Source: Thalassotalea marina (GTDB taxonomy: Bacteria; Pseudomonadota; Gammaproteobacteria; Enterobacterales; Alteromonadaceae). From it: a stretch of 64,000 nt of DNA. This document shows positions 1-9,240 of the stretch, piece after piece. Numbering within the stretch: the stretch's first letter is position 1; every line of letters begins with the position of its first letter. Below the pieces are notes generated by a model that did no database searches, had not been told where the DNA came from, and saw only the letters and a program-made list of their open reading frames with translations. Where the stretch lies: positions 303,475 through 367,474 of the forward strand of contig NZ_BNCK01000002.1 of NCBI RefSeq assembly GCF_014656435.1, written 5' to 3'. The position numbers and the translations under genes were made by a program.

Positions 1-177
1 TAGATTTTTGGCAAACTGGTGCTAAAACTAACTCGCAATAACGAGCGACGTTTCTTGGGTAAGCTAAGCTGGCTGAGCTGCTAGTAAATAGAAATCCATA
101 AAAAATCGACAATAAAGCCAGAGTCCATACAAAGGAGAAAATTTGTCATTGCAATTTTCTGTAAAAACTGTATCTTA

Positions 178-193
178 CTGTGTAAATATACAG
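178..193. promoter_or_regulatory. LexA (SOS) box upstream of yebG
   Basis: The sequence CTGTGTAAATATACAG is a perfect CTGT-N8-ACAG LexA operator with an AT-rich centre, 65 bp before the yebG start. A second, degenerate copy (CTGT at 159-162 followed by TATC at 171-174) lies just upstream and could be a weak second site. YebG is a known SOS gene in Escherichia coli, so the operator and the gene identity support each other. Confidence 0.9.
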
Positions 194-258
194 TTTGTTG
201 CTCTTGGTACCAAGGTTATGATGGGGAAGCAACTTTTCACTAGAAATAAGGGAAACTG

Positions 259-594
259 ATGGCCGTTGAAAGTCGATTTGTTGTCATAAGACATGGGGTG
301 GAGGTAGAGACATTTATGGATAAAAAAGCCGCTGACGAATATGACAAAATGTTAGACATGGCGGACAACTTAGCTGAAATGTTCGAGCAAGCACCAATAG
401 AGCTGAACGAAAGTGCTATTGAAGAGCTAAGCGTCTATCTTGCTAAACATCGTGATGATGTATTAATTGCATTACAAGCTAAAAAACCTGCTGCTGTGAA
501 AAAAGCCCCTGCGGCAAAAGCTAAAGCGGCCGAAAAGCCTAAACCAACAGAAAAAACTAAAGCAGTAAAATCTGAAGAGAGTGATGCTGCTTAG
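259..594 (+). CDS. yebG: YebG family DNA-damage-inducible protein
   Basis: The N-terminal half matches the YebG family closely: it opens MAVE, has VVIRHG near residues 8-13 and the conserved run AADEYDKMLDMAD near residues 24-36. Residues from about 75 to the end form a Lys/Ala/Pro-rich low-complexity tail, which is longer and more basic than I recall for the Escherichia coli protein. YebG is a small SOS-regulon protein of unclear biochemical role. The ATG is 12 bp after a GGAA-type ribosome site and 65 bp after a perfect LexA box, so induction by DNA damage is likely. The basic tail could bind nucleic acid, which is inference. Confidence 0.9.
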   Translation: MAVESRFVVIRHGVEVETFMDKKAADEYDKMLDMADNLAEMFEQAPIELNESAIEELSVYLAKHRDDVLIALQAKKPAAVKKAPAAKAKAAEKPKPTEKTKAVKSEESDAA

Positions 595-630
595 TTAACG
601 GGTTACGCATTTTAGTAAAATGAGCATAGT

Positions 631-1320
631 GTGATTGACTACGTATTAACGCGGTGCAACAAGAGAAAAAGCATTGCGTTGCAAGTTATAGATGGCAGGG
701 TGTTGGTAAAAGCGCCTAGCCAAATCAGTGTCAGCTATATCGATAAGTTGCTCACGACAAAAGAACGTTGGATAGAGCAAAAAATTAAGCAGCAGCTGGT
801 GACTGCTCGTTTTGCTAATAAATTGTGCAGTGATGGTACGGTTTGGATTAATGGCTTTGCCCATAAGATAGTTGTGCATAAAGGTGCAACACCAAGTGTC
901 GATGTTATAGACGGCCACGTTTATTGCACAATCAAAACTTCTGCCAATAAAACAGACAACACCCTAATAAAAAAGCAATTAGAAAATTGGTTTAAACAAC
1001 GAGCAAGCCAATTTTTACCGGAACGCACTAAACAACTTAGCCAAATTACAGGTTTAACTCCCTCAAGTGTTATTGTGAAGAAATATAGAGCAAGGTGGGG
1101 AAGTTGCGATAATTTGGGGCGTATCTCATTAAATTACTTCCTGATGATGTTGCCTACATGGGTTATCGATTACGTTATAATTCATGAACTTTGTCATTTA
1201 AAACATTTAAATCATAGCGCACAATTTTGGTCTTTAGTTGAGCACCATTGTGCAGGGTATGATCAAGCCAAAGCATGGATTAAACAACGACAAGGTTATC
1301 TCGTATGGCCTAAAAGTTAA
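631..1320 (+). CDS. YgjP-like M48-type metallohydrolase (DUF45)
   Basis: The C-terminal half carries the family signature YRARWGSC followed by an HELCH zinc-binding motif at residues 185-189 and a further histidine cluster (HLKHLNHSAQFW) that supplies the third ligand. The size of 229 residues and the order of motifs fit the YgjP/DUF45 group, soluble proteins with a minigluzincin-like fold. The GTG at 631 is used because the ATG at 620 hits a stop after four codons. It follows yebG by 36 bp and may be cotranscribed with it. The physiological substrate is not evident from the sequence. Confidence 0.85.
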   Translation: MIDYVLTRCNKRKSIALQVIDGRVLVKAPSQISVSYIDKLLTTKERWIEQKIKQQLVTARFANKLCSDGTVWINGFAHKIVVHKGATPSVDVIDGHVYCTIKTSANKTDNTLIKKQLENWFKQRASQFLPERTKQLSQITGLTPSSVIVKKYRARWGSCDNLGRISLNYFLMMLPTWVIDYVIIHELCHLKHLNHSAQFWSLVEHHCAGYDQAKAWIKQRQGYLVWPKS

Positions 1321-1652
1321 TAGCTTTAACAGCTTAATAAGAGTTATTGGTAAGCCTTTAGCAAATATTTATTGCAATGAGTATCAATGTTGAAGCTCTA
1401 GTTAACACAGACAATAAGCGCCTTGTTCCTTATCTCTCCCTTCATAGATTTGTTCACTGTATTTCAATCTTCTAGCTATGCTTACAATTTGATTGCTTTT
1501 TGAACTGTTCGATGTTTTAGCTTAAAGATGATTTTTGGCTAAATTACGCGAAAATCGCAAAAAACGTCTATTATATGCTTGTACTTAGCTTTTTTAATAT
1601 TTAAGTACCCTCAGTTAGTTTTTATAACGGATTTTTCTAACTGTTAACTTTT
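1321..1652. other. Non-coding stretch, nothing recognised
   Basis: Between the YgjP-like gene and the putative sigma-54 promoter I find no open frame with a ribosome binding site, no clear terminator with a T-run, and no RNA gene that I recognise. The DNA is AT-rich. Confidence 0.5.
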
Positions 1653-1667
1653 TGGCATAGAACTTGT
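1653..1667 (+). promoter_or_regulatory. Putative sigma-54 promoter
   Basis: TGGCATAGAACTTGT matches the -24/-12 consensus TGGCAC-N5-TTGC with exact spacing and two mismatches (T for C after TGGCA, and T for C in the -12 GC). Transcription would start near 1678, giving a leader of about 50 nt before the ATG at 1730. I did not find a clear sigma-70 promoter in the same place. The call rests on a single motif. Confidence 0.45.
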
Positions 1668-1729
1668 TTGTTTTATACGCAGTAAGAGCAATTCTATGGT
1701 TCATGGAGCCAAACGAAAAGGAGAATAAT

Positions 1730-1825
1730 ATGAAACAACGTCAATATAACTGGAAAATTGCGTGTATCTATACGCTTTCAGCGGTAATGTCAGTCGTAGT
1801 ATTAAAATTCGTTGTAGGATTGTAG
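1730..1825 (+). CDS. 31-residue single-span membrane peptide
   Basis: An ATG at 1730 is preceded by a strong AAAGGAG site at 1717-1723 and opens a 31-codon frame ending at TAG 1825. The product begins MKQRQYNWK, a basic cytosolic tip, and continues into one hydrophobic helix (residues 10-31: IACIYTLSAV, then MSVVVLKFVVGL). It resembles the class of tiny inner-membrane proteins that modulate transporters or stress responses, but I do not recognise a family. It stands alone in a 727-bp gap with a sigma-54-like promoter upstream. The ribosome site and promoter make translation plausible; conservation is untested. Confidence 0.55.
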   Translation: MKQRQYNWKIACIYTLSAVMSVVVLKFVVGL

Positions 1826-2047
1826 GTCGTTCCCATTGTAAGCAAATTTTTGCCCTTAAAACTAGCTGGAAAGGATACTAGCTAGAGTCAATCAATTGAC
1901 ACTTCAACAAAAATTCCTATTTTGTCGTTAAATTCTGCTACTTTTGCCTAAAAAAAATCGATTTTTGACTGTTTATTCATTAACAGCGCGCAATTTTTAG
2001 GGTAAATTAGAACCAATAAAATAAAAACAATAAAGGAATTCCATTCA

Positions 2048-2413
2048 ATGAGCTTTTCTGTGCTTGTTTGTGATGATTCTAACTTGGCTCGAAAGCAAGT
2101 ATTACGAAGTTTACCTGAGTCACTTTCTGCTGATGCAAAAATCGCGACTAACGGCGTTGAGGCGTTAAAAATTCTCAGAGGCCAAAGTATTGATGTGCTT
2201 TTTTTAGATCTGACTATGCCTGAAATAGATGGCTTAGGTGTCCTGCAGGGAATTCAAAAACTAGGGTTAAGTCCAAAAATCTTTGTTATCTCAGCTGATA
2301 TCCAACCTGAAATGCAGAATAAAGTATTAGAGTTGGGGGCCAAAGCGTTCATTAGAAAACCTGTCAAAGCCGAAGTATTGAACCAACACTTACAGGAACA
2401 TGGTTTGATATGA
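2048..2413 (+). CDS. Single-domain response regulator (CheY-like receiver)
   Basis: The 121 residues form one receiver domain: acidic pair D9-D10, phosphoacceptor D54 in FLDLTMP, S82 in VISAD at the conserved Thr/Ser position, and K104 in RKP. There is no output domain. Its stop overlaps the start of a CheC-like phosphatase, and a diguanylate cyclase follows, so the phosphorylated receiver probably feeds or is reset by these partners. No histidine kinase lies nearby, so the phosphodonor is encoded elsewhere. An AAAGGAATTCC ribosome site precedes the ATG. Confidence 0.9.
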   Translation: MSFSVLVCDDSNLARKQVLRSLPESLSADAKIATNGVEALKILRGQSIDVLFLDLTMPEIDGLGVLQGIQKLGLSPKIFVISADIQPEMQNKVLELGAKAFIRKPVKAEVLNQHLQEHGLI

Positions 2414-3018
2414 CACATTTTAACCTAAATGAAGATCAGCAAGACTGCCTGCAAGAGTTAATAAACGTTGCTATGGGGCAGGCGAGTGATCAATTAGCCA
2501 GGTACTTAGACACCTTTGTTTATCTAAAGGTGCCAAGTATTGAACAAGTGAGTTCCAGCCAAATTTCTGATACTTTAAAGGTTGAGGAAAGTGCCGCTGC
2601 TGTAGTGAGCCAAGGTTTTTTCGGTTATGAAGGAATTCGAGGCGAAGCGCTTTTAGTCTATCAACCAAAAGATTCTGATCGACTAGCTGATTTATTGGGT
2701 TATGAACCAGATGAACTATCTGTTGAAGAACAAATCATTGATTTAAGCTCAATATTGACGACAACATTTCTAAATGTTTTTGCCAGTCAAATCGACAACC
2801 AAATGTCGTATAGTGCGCCACGTTTTCTTTCTTCTGCTGCGTCGAACTTTTCTGATCATATTGAACAGCATACATTTAACTGGGATTTGGCTTTAAAAGT
2901 TAAAATAACCTACCAGGTCACTGATTATTCGTTTAATTGTGACATGATTTTATTGATTCCTGAGTCGGCGATTGTCAACATAACTCAGGTGATAGATAGA
3001 ATATTGGAAGAGTTTTAA
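2410..3018 (+). CDS. CheC/CheX-like phosphatase
   Basis: Residues 14-25 (LQELINVAMGQA) contain the CheC active-site pattern E-x-x-N (E16, N19) at the start of the first helix. The equivalent second helix near residues 115-120 reads DLSS, so the second site appears degenerate. CheC-family proteins hydrolyse phospho-aspartate on CheY-like receivers. The gene overlaps the receiver gene by ATGA and the downstream GGDEF gene by one base, so the three are translationally coupled. It therefore probably dephosphorylates the adjacent receiver protein, which is inference from linkage. Confidence 0.8.
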   Translation: MTHFNLNEDQQDCLQELINVAMGQASDQLARYLDTFVYLKVPSIEQVSSSQISDTLKVEESAAAVVSQGFFGYEGIRGEALLVYQPKDSDRLADLLGYEPDELSVEEQIIDLSSILTTTFLNVFASQIDNQMSYSAPRFLSSAASNFSDHIEQHTFNWDLALKVKITYQVTDYSFNCDMILLIPESAIVNITQVIDRILEEF

Positions 3019-3977
3019 TGAAAGACTCAACATTTTGCCATACGATTGCTGAGCGCATTAACACTGGCGTGTTAGTGCTTGATATTGAGTACAATATCGT
3101 AGAATTTAATCGCTTTATGCAGGTGCATGCGCACAAAAAGCAGGAAGATGTCGTAGGTAAAAGTGTTTTTGAGGTTTTCCCAGAGCTACCAAGACGCTGG
3201 TTTGAAAGAAAACTAGCAAGTGTTATTCAACTGAACTCGCCAAGTTTTTGTTCTTGGGAACAAAGACACCATTTGTTTGAATTACCTCATACTAGGCCAA
3301 TTACAACAGACAGCAAATACATGGCGCAAAATTGTACTTTTATGCCGATTGTAGGTGAGCAAGGTATATCTCATGTGTGCATTTTAATTGAAGACGCAAC
3401 AGATGTTGCTCATTACCAAGGTAAACTTAATCATGTACTAGATGAGCTTGCCAGAGCAAATCGCATTGATGGTTTAACCCAAGTGTTTAATCGCAAACAT
3501 TGGGAAGAATGCCTTGATAAAGAATTTTCAAGAGCTCGCCGCTATGGACACAACGTTGCACTTATCATGTTTGACCTTGACCATTTCAAGAAACTCAATG
3601 ATACCTATGGTCATCAAGGTGGTGATAAAGTACTCGTTGATACTGCAGCACGTATTAAGTCGTTACTGAGACTCTGTGATCAATTTGGCCGCTATGGCGG
3701 TGAAGAATTTGCAATTATCCTACCGGAAACCGATTTGAATGGCGCTTTGGATGTTGCGGAGCGAATTCGCTCTTCCATTGCAAGTACTGTGATTAACTTC
3801 CAAGGATCTGCAATCAAAGTATCTACCAGTGTTGGCGTTTCAGTTATCGATTCAAGTCATCAACGGTATGAAGATTTGATATCTTCAGCGGATTACGCGC
3901 TATACCAAGCGAAAAAGCTAGGTCGAAATAGGGTGGCCAATTCACATGACTTTGCTACTGACGCAGCTCTTTGTTAG
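3018..3977 (+). CDS. PAS-GGDEF diguanylate cyclase
   Basis: The N-terminal 130 residues resemble a PAS sensor (GVLVLDIEYNIVEFN, then VVGKSVFEVFPEL). The C-terminal GGDEF domain has an intact GGEEF active site at 227-231, and a product-inhibition I-site RLCD at 218-221 with the canonical five-residue spacing. It should make cyclic di-GMP in the cytoplasm and be feedback inhibited. No membrane segment is visible. It is the last gene of the receiver-CheC-GGDEF operon, starting on the last base of the CheC-like stop codon. Confidence 0.92.
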   Translation: MKDSTFCHTIAERINTGVLVLDIEYNIVEFNRFMQVHAHKKQEDVVGKSVFEVFPELPRRWFERKLASVIQLNSPSFCSWEQRHHLFELPHTRPITTDSKYMAQNCTFMPIVGEQGISHVCILIEDATDVAHYQGKLNHVLDELARANRIDGLTQVFNRKHWEECLDKEFSRARRYGHNVALIMFDLDHFKKLNDTYGHQGGDKVLVDTAARIKSLLRLCDQFGRYGGEEFAIILPETDLNGALDVAERIRSSIASTVINFQGSAIKVSTSVGVSVIDSSHQRYEDLISSADYALYQAKKLGRNRVANSHDFATDAALC

Positions 3978-4088
3978 CGCCTTATTTCTAATATTTATAC
4001 AAAAAAATTAAATCAATATTCAATTTCGGTCTAGTTCTATTCAAATTTAGTGTTGACACTGATATCGCCTTGAGGCATTTTATTTAGC

Positions 4089-4160
4089 ATGAAAATTATT
4101 ACACGCACCATTACCATTATTACCACTACCACCCTTAACAGGATGGTGGTCGTTGGCTGA
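4089..4160 (+). CDS. thrL: Threonine operon leader peptide
   Basis: The frame encodes 23 residues with the core IITRTITIITTTT: seven Thr and five Ile in 13 positions, the codons that sense charged tRNA-Thr and tRNA-Ile. It ends at a TGA 25 bp before a strong terminator and 76 bp before thrA. An exact TTGACA lies at 4053-4058, but no convincing -10 follows at 17 bp (CATTTT), so the promoter is not settled. Ribosome stalling at the Thr/Ile run would favour an antiterminator; the pairable segments ACCACC (4127-4132) and GGTGGT (4145-4150) flank the leader end. Confidence 0.9.
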   Translation: MKIITRTITIITTTTLNRMVVVG

Positions 4161-4185
4161 CGTGTAAAAAAAACTTATTTGTCAA

Positions 4186-4217
4186 AGCCCGGGACCACAA
4201 AGGTTCCGGGCTTTTTT
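4186..4217 (+). terminator. thr operon attenuator
   Basis: AGCCCGGGACC (4186-4196) pairs with GGTTCCGGGCT (4202-4212) around an ACAAA loop with one G-U pair, followed by a T-run. It sits between the Thr/Ile leader peptide and thrA, exactly where the attenuator belongs. Confidence 0.92.
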
Positions 4218-4236
4218 GTTTTTTAGGGGAAGTAAA

Positions 4237-6693
4237 ATGCGAGTGTTAAAGTTTGGCGGCTCTTCGTTAGCCAGTGCAGAAAAGTTTTTGCAAGTAGCAA
4301 ATATCATTAAAAGTAAAATGAACCAAAGCGAGCTCGCTATTGTGGTATCAGCACCTCAAGGTGTAACCAACCATTTAGTTGCTATGGCTGAAAACATTTC
4401 CGATGAGCAGCTACTCCAAACTGATCTTAAACATTTTCATTTAGCCATTGAAACTATTGTGGCTGATCTGTCGGCATCATTAGATAGTTTTAATTCAACT
4501 CATGTTGAGCAAACCTTAGCTCATTGGGAAAATCAGCTAAGTCGTTATTTGCAGGGAGCTGTAATGCTTTCATTTTGTCCAGATCATATTAGGGCAATTA
4601 TTATTAGTATTGGTGAGCGTTTAAGTGTTGCGATTTTACAATCTGTATTGCAAGCACTAGGGCATCAAGCATCATTAATTGAACCTGAACAGTTTTTAGT
4701 GACTAATGAACAGCATTTAAATGCACTAGCGGATTTAGTGGTGTGTAAAGAAAAGTTCAAGCAACAATATTCTGCATTGAATAACATCGCAATTATGCCT
4801 GGCTTTATTGGCGTTAATATAAAAGGTCAAGTGACAACATTAGGGCGAAATGGATCGGATTATTCGGCAGCAGTACTAGCAGTATGTGCAGATGCCACAT
4901 GTTGTGAAATTTGGACTGATGTAAATGGTGTTTATAACGCAGATCCTCGATTGATCAAAGACGCCAGCTTGTTGGATGCTCTGTCTTATCATGAAGCAAT
5001 GGAACTGTCTTATTTTGGTGCAAGTGTTTTACACCCCAAAACAATTGGCCCTATCGCCCAGTATCACATCCCGTGTTTAATCAAAAATACAAGTAACCCC
5101 GAAGCCCCTGGAACGTTAATAAGCAACGACGTTGAGCAACAAAAACAAGTAAAAGCGATTTCAAACCTTGATAATTTGACTATGGTAAATGTTTCTGGCC
5201 CAGGAATGAAAGGCATGGTGGGCATGGCAAGTCGGGTGTTTGAAGCCATGAGTAAAGAAAACATTTCCATCGTACTCATTAGCCAGTCATCAAGTGAATA
5301 CTGTATAAGTTTCTGCATTCATTCCGAAGATGCTTTATTAGCAGAACATAGTTTAAAACAAGAATTTGAGTTAGAGCTGTTAAATGGTTTGCTGGAGCCA
5401 GTTAACTTACAACATGAACTTTCAATTGTTTCATTGGTTGGGGATGGCATGCATCATCAACAAGGTGTCGCTGCAAAGTTTTTCTCATCACTTGCCCAGG
5501 CGAGAGTCAATGTTGTAGCAATTGCTCAGGATTCTTCTGAACGTAGTATCTCTGTTGTAATCGAAAAAAGAAAATGTACTGATGCTTTAAAAGTCAGCCA
5601 TCAAAACTTTTTCTCTCACCGACCGACCATTGATGTATTTTTAGTTGGCTGTGGTGTTGTTGGCAGTGAGTTGATCGCTCAAATCGCGAGACAACAACCA
5701 AAATTAAACCAGCAAAATATTTCCTTGCGTGTTTACGGTATTGCCAACAGCAAGGGGATGACATTTAACAGCGAAGGTATTGATCTTGATAACTGGCAGG
5801 CTGAGTTAGGCCAGAATGTGCAGGCATTAACAGTTGATAATGTTAAAAAATTTGTTAGAGAAAATCATTTGATCAACCCTGTGCTGGTAGACTCTACGTC
5901 AAATGAAGCATTAGCCATGAGTTATGTTGAGTATTTAAAAGCAGGCTTTCACGTCGTTACACCAAACAAAAAAGCGAATACCGATTCAACTCAATATTAT
6001 CAGGCCTTAAGAGCAGCGGCTCAAAGTACTAACCGTCGCTTTTTGTATGAAACAACTGTTGGCGCAGGCTTACCGGTGATTGATACTTTACAAAGTTTGA
6101 TAAAAGCGGGTGACGAATTGTTGCAATTTGAAGGTATATTATCAGGTTCACTTTCGTATATATTTGGTAAGTTAGAAGAGGGGATGACACTGTCTCAAGC
6201 TACCGCCATCGCAAAAGATAATGGCTTCACAGAACCTGATCCGAGAGATGATTTAAGCGGTATGGATGTCGCTCGTAAGCTTCTTATTATGGCGCGCGAA
6301 GCCGGTATGAAGCTTGAACTTGCAGACATTAAGGTAGATTCCGTTCTCGGCGATGATTTTGACGCCTCGGGTGACATTGACACGTTTATGAATAATTTAC
6401 CAAATTTGGATGATGCATTTGCCACCAAAATTGCTGCCGCTCAAAAAGAAGGTAAAGTGTTGCGCTATATAGGCACAATTATTGATGGAAAATGTCAGGT
6501 GTCTATCGACGCGGTAGATGCAAGTCACCCATTGTATGCAATTAAAGATGGAGAGAATGCTTTGGCCATTCACAGTCGTTATTATCAACCATTACCTTTT
6601 GTTTTAAGAGGGTATGGAGCTGGTGCAGAAGTTACTGCGGCTGGTGTTTTTGGTGATTTATTAAGAACACTAGCATGGGAGCAGCAACACTAA
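4237..6693 (+). CDS. thrA: Bifunctional aspartokinase I / homoserine dehydrogenase I
   Basis: This catalyses the first and third steps of threonine synthesis. The product starts [13 protein letters not shown] (aspartokinase motif), has ACT regulatory repeats in the middle (around [13 protein letters not shown] and [12 protein letters not shown]), and a C-terminal homoserine dehydrogenase with the nucleotide-binding VGCGVVGSE and the catalytic region [13 protein letters not shown]. The 818 residues match the usual length. I start at ATG 4237, behind AGGGGA at 4225-4230; an upstream in-frame TTG at 4216 lies inside the attenuator T-run. Feedback inhibition by threonine is expected from the family. 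Confidence 0.97.
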   Translation: MRVLKFGGSSLASAEKFLQVANIIKSKMNQSELAIVVSAPQGVTNHLVAMAENISDEQLLQTDLKHFHLAIETIVADLSASLDSFNSTHVEQTLAHWENQLSRYLQGAVMLSFCPDHIRAIIISIGERLSVAILQSVLQALGHQASLIEPEQFLVTNEQHLNALADLVVCKEKFKQQYSALNNIAIMPGFIGVNIKGQVTTLGRNGSDYSAAVLAVCADATCCEIWTDVNGVYNADPRLIKDASLLDALSYHEAMELSYFGASVLHPKTIGPIAQYHIPCLIKNTSNPEAPGTLISNDVEQQKQVKAISNLDNLTMVNVSGPGMKGMVGMASRVFEAMSKENISIVLISQSSSEYCISFCIHSEDALLAEHSLKQEFELELLNGLLEPVNLQHELSIVSLVGDGMHHQQGVAAKFFSSLAQARVNVVAIAQDSSERSISVVIEKRKCTDALKVSHQNFFSHRPTIDVFLVGCGVVGSELIAQIARQQPKLNQQNISLRVYGIANSKGMTFNSEGIDLDNWQAELGQNVQALTVDNVKKFVRENHLINPVLVDSTSNEALAMSYVEYLKAGFHVVTPNKKANTDSTQYYQALRAAAQSTNRRFLYETTVGAGLPVIDTLQSLIKAGDELLQFEGILSGSLSYIFGKLEEGMTLSQATAIAKDNGFTEPDPRDDLSGMDVARKLLIMAREAGMKLELADIKVDSVLGDDFDASGDIDTFMNNLPNLDDAFATKIAAAQKEGKVLRYIGTIIDGKCQVSIDAVDASHPLYAIKDGENALAIHSRYYQPLPFVLRGYGAGAEVTAAGVFGDLLRTLAWEQQH

Positions 6694-7670
6694 TGAAAGT
6701 TTCAGTATTTGCTCCTGCTTCAATTGGTAACGTTAGTGTTGGTTTTGATGTTTTGGGCTTAGCGGTAAAACCTATAGATAATACACTGTTAGGTGATGTT
6801 GTTAGTGTTGAACAAAGTGACGAAGATCAATTGGCGGTAGTTGGTAGATTTGCAGGAAAACTACCAAAAGAAAAAGAACAAAATATTGTCTGGCAATGTT
6901 TACTACGTTTTAATCAAGCGTTATTAGAACGTGGCTTAGAACCTGTGTCTGTAGCTATTACATTAGATAAAAAAATGCCAGTGGGCAGTGGCTTAGGTTC
7001 CAGTGCTTGCTCGGTAGTTGCGGCACTAGAGGCGCTTAATTGCTTCTACCAAAAGCTTGGGGTTCATCATTTTGACCAAGCAAATATGTTGCGTTTAATG
7101 GGAGAACTAGAAGCGCAAATTAGCGGAAGTTTACATTACGATAATGTTGCCCCATGTTACTTTGGTGGTCTACAGTTAATGATCCCAGACGAGCAGGTTA
7201 TTACTCGAAGCTTACCAACATTTGATGATTGTTATTACGTGATGGCTTATCCAGGCATTGAAGTATCAACAAAAGCGGCGCGAGAAGTATTGCCAAGTGA
7301 ATATAGTCGCGCTGACCTAATTCAGTTTGGTCAAAATTTAGCGACGTTTGTAGATGCCTGCCACCGACAAGACAAAGTAATTGCACATCAAGTAATTAAG
7401 GATGTAGTGGCAGAGCCATATCGTAATAAGTTGTTGCCGGGTTTTATCGATGCATGTAATTACTTGCAAAGCCAAGGAGCTCTCGCTGTTGGAATTTCAG
7501 GATCTGGCCCCACGTTATTTTGTATTACTGATGAATTGGAAAAAGCACAAGAATTTGCTAAGTGGTTAAATGACAACTATTTAAAGGTAAACACAGATGG
7601 TTGTACTGAAGGATTTGTTCATGTTTGCCAAGTGGATAAACAAGGCGCTATTGAGTTGCCGTCATCATAA
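6693..7670 (+). CDS. thrB: Homoserine kinase
   Basis: A GHMP-family kinase of 325 residues that phosphorylates homoserine. The N-terminal APASIGNVSVGFDVLG and the ATP-binding PVGSGLGSSACS motifs are intact, as is the C-terminal GISGSGPTLF loop. ATG 6693 shares its first base with the thrA stop (TAATG), which indicates translational coupling. A longer frame from 6675 would lie inside thrA and adds residues unlike the family. Confidence 0.97.
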   Translation: MKVSVFAPASIGNVSVGFDVLGLAVKPIDNTLLGDVVSVEQSDEDQLAVVGRFAGKLPKEKEQNIVWQCLLRFNQALLERGLEPVSVAITLDKKMPVGSGLGSSACSVVAALEALNCFYQKLGVHHFDQANMLRLMGELEAQISGSLHYDNVAPCYFGGLQLMIPDEQVITRSLPTFDDCYYVMAYPGIEVSTKAAREVLPSEYSRADLIQFGQNLATFVDACHRQDKVIAHQVIKDVVAEPYRNKLLPGFIDACNYLQSQGALAVGISGSGPTLFCITDELEKAQEFAKWLNDNYLKVNTDGCTEGFVHVCQVDKQGAIELPSS

Positions 7671-7699
7671 TTGGCATTCATAGGAAGTAGGATATTTAA

Positions 7700-8986
7700 G
7701 TGAAATTTTATAATTTAAAAGACAGTAGTGAACAAGTCAGTTTTGCTGGCGCAGTTAAACAAGGTTTAGGTAAACAACAAGGGTTATTTTTCCCTGAGTC
7801 GTTACCAAAACTCGACGATATAGAACAACTGTTAGCACTGCCTATGGTAGAGCGCAGTGTTCAAGTTTTACATCCATTTGTTAAAGAAGATTTATCAAAA
7901 GAGCAATTAACCGAAATTGTAACCGATGCGTTTAATTTTCCCGCTCAAATTCAACCCATTAATGAAAAGCGTGCCATTTTGGAGTTATTCCATGGGCCAA
8001 CTCTTGCATTTAAAGACTTTGGTGCGCGTTTTATGGCGCGTTGTTTACAGGCGTTTAGTGCTGATAAAAAACTCACTATTTTAACGGCTACGTCGGGTGA
8101 TACTGGTGCGGCAGTTGCCCATGCGTTTCATGGTATAGAAAACATTCGTGTCGTTATTTTGTACCCGAAAGGCAAGATTAGTTTGCTGCAAGAAAAAATG
8201 TTTACTACTTTAGGTGGAAATATTGAAACAATTGCTATTCATGGTGATTTTGATGATTGTCAGGCCTTGGTTAAACAATCATTTGACGATCAAGAATTAA
8301 AAGAAACTATCGGCTTAAACTCTGCTAACTCTATAAACATCAGCCGCTTACTGGCACAAGTATGTTACTACTTTGAAGCGGTTGCCCAGTTGTATCGTCA
8401 ACAAGGTAAAGCGGCGTTAAAAGATTTAGTGGTGTCAGTACCTAGTGGTAACTTTGGAAACTTAACTGCAGGTTTATTTGCCAAAGCTATGGGCCTACCA
8501 ATTAAACGCTTTGTTGCCGCAACTAATGCCAATGATACAGTGCCACGTTATTTACAAACGGGGGAGTGGTCACCTAAAGATACCGTAGCAACCATGTCTA
8601 ACGCTATGGATGTGAGCAATCCTAATAATTGGCCTAGGGTTGAACATATGTTGCGCTCAGGCATAGTGCCTGAAGACTGCGTTAGTTCAAAATCGATTGA
8701 TGAAGAACAAACACAAATGACCATGATCGCATTGCAAAAGCTAGGCTATATCACAGAGCCGCATGCGGCAGTGGCATATAAAGCGTTGCAATACAATGCA
8801 AGTGACGATGAGTTCGGCGTTTTCCTTGGGACGGCACACCCAGCTAAATTTAAAGAGGTGGTAGAAAGTACACTAGGACAACCCATTGGTTTACCCAAAG
8901 AGTTAGCAGAATGTGCCACCGAAACTATTTTATCGGTGGAGCAAGAAGCTGATTTTGCCCAGTTAAGAGAGTACCTTTTAAAATAG
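7700..8986 (+). CDS. thrC: Threonine synthase
   Basis: A PLP enzyme of 428 residues converting O-phosphohomoserine to threonine. The PLP lysine is K105 in PTLAFKDFG, and the cofactor-phosphate region TSGDTGAAVAHAF follows. It starts with GTG at 7700 behind GGAAGTAGGA, 29 bp after thrB, and begins MKFYNLKD like the enterobacterial enzyme. A strong terminator follows, closing the thrLABC operon. Confidence 0.97.
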   Translation: MKFYNLKDSSEQVSFAGAVKQGLGKQQGLFFPESLPKLDDIEQLLALPMVERSVQVLHPFVKEDLSKEQLTEIVTDAFNFPAQIQPINEKRAILELFHGPTLAFKDFGARFMARCLQAFSADKKLTILTATSGDTGAAVAHAFHGIENIRVVILYPKGKISLLQEKMFTTLGGNIETIAIHGDFDDCQALVKQSFDDQELKETIGLNSANSINISRLLAQVCYYFEAVAQLYRQQGKAALKDLVVSVPSGNFGNLTAGLFAKAMGLPIKRFVAATNANDTVPRYLQTGEWSPKDTVATMSNAMDVSNPNNWPRVEHMLRSGIVPEDCVSSKSIDEEQTQMTMIALQKLGYITEPHAAVAYKALQYNASDDEFGVFLGTAHPAKFKEVVESTLGQPIGLPKELAECATETILSVEQEADFAQLREYLLK

Positions 8987-8996
8987 GCAGGTATTT

Positions 8997-9020
8997 AGCG
9001 GCGTAATCACGCCGCTTTTT
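8997..9020 (+). terminator. Terminator after thrC
   Basis: AGCGGCGT (8997-9004) pairs with ACGCCGCT (9009-9016) around an AATC loop, followed by a T5 run. It lies 10 bp after the thrC stop. Confidence 0.92.
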
Positions 9021-9240
9021 CTAACATTCCCATCATAAAACTTCCCGCATTTTAAACAATAGAACTAAATCGCAGAAAAATTTTTCTCAAATAATGCGCC
9101 TTATTCTTAATTTTTACCTTTTGAATCCAATGAAGGTCTCGTTAGTGAAATAATTTTGCTTATATGTTTGTTTGTGTGGTTTTTTGTTGTTGAAAAAGAG
9201 CTTGTTGGTAGAATTGATTGCTATCAGAAGCGGAGGTTTT

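Noticed and set aside
3-41. Possible last 12 codons of a gene entering from the left edge (stop TAA at 39-41).
   Set aside because: The open stretch is too short to judge and other frames also end nearby, so no gene can be supported.
4053-4058. Exact TTGACA as -35 of the thr promoter.
   Set aside because: The matching -10 at 17 bp (CATTTT) is poor and would place the start almost at the leader ATG, so I left the promoter unassigned.
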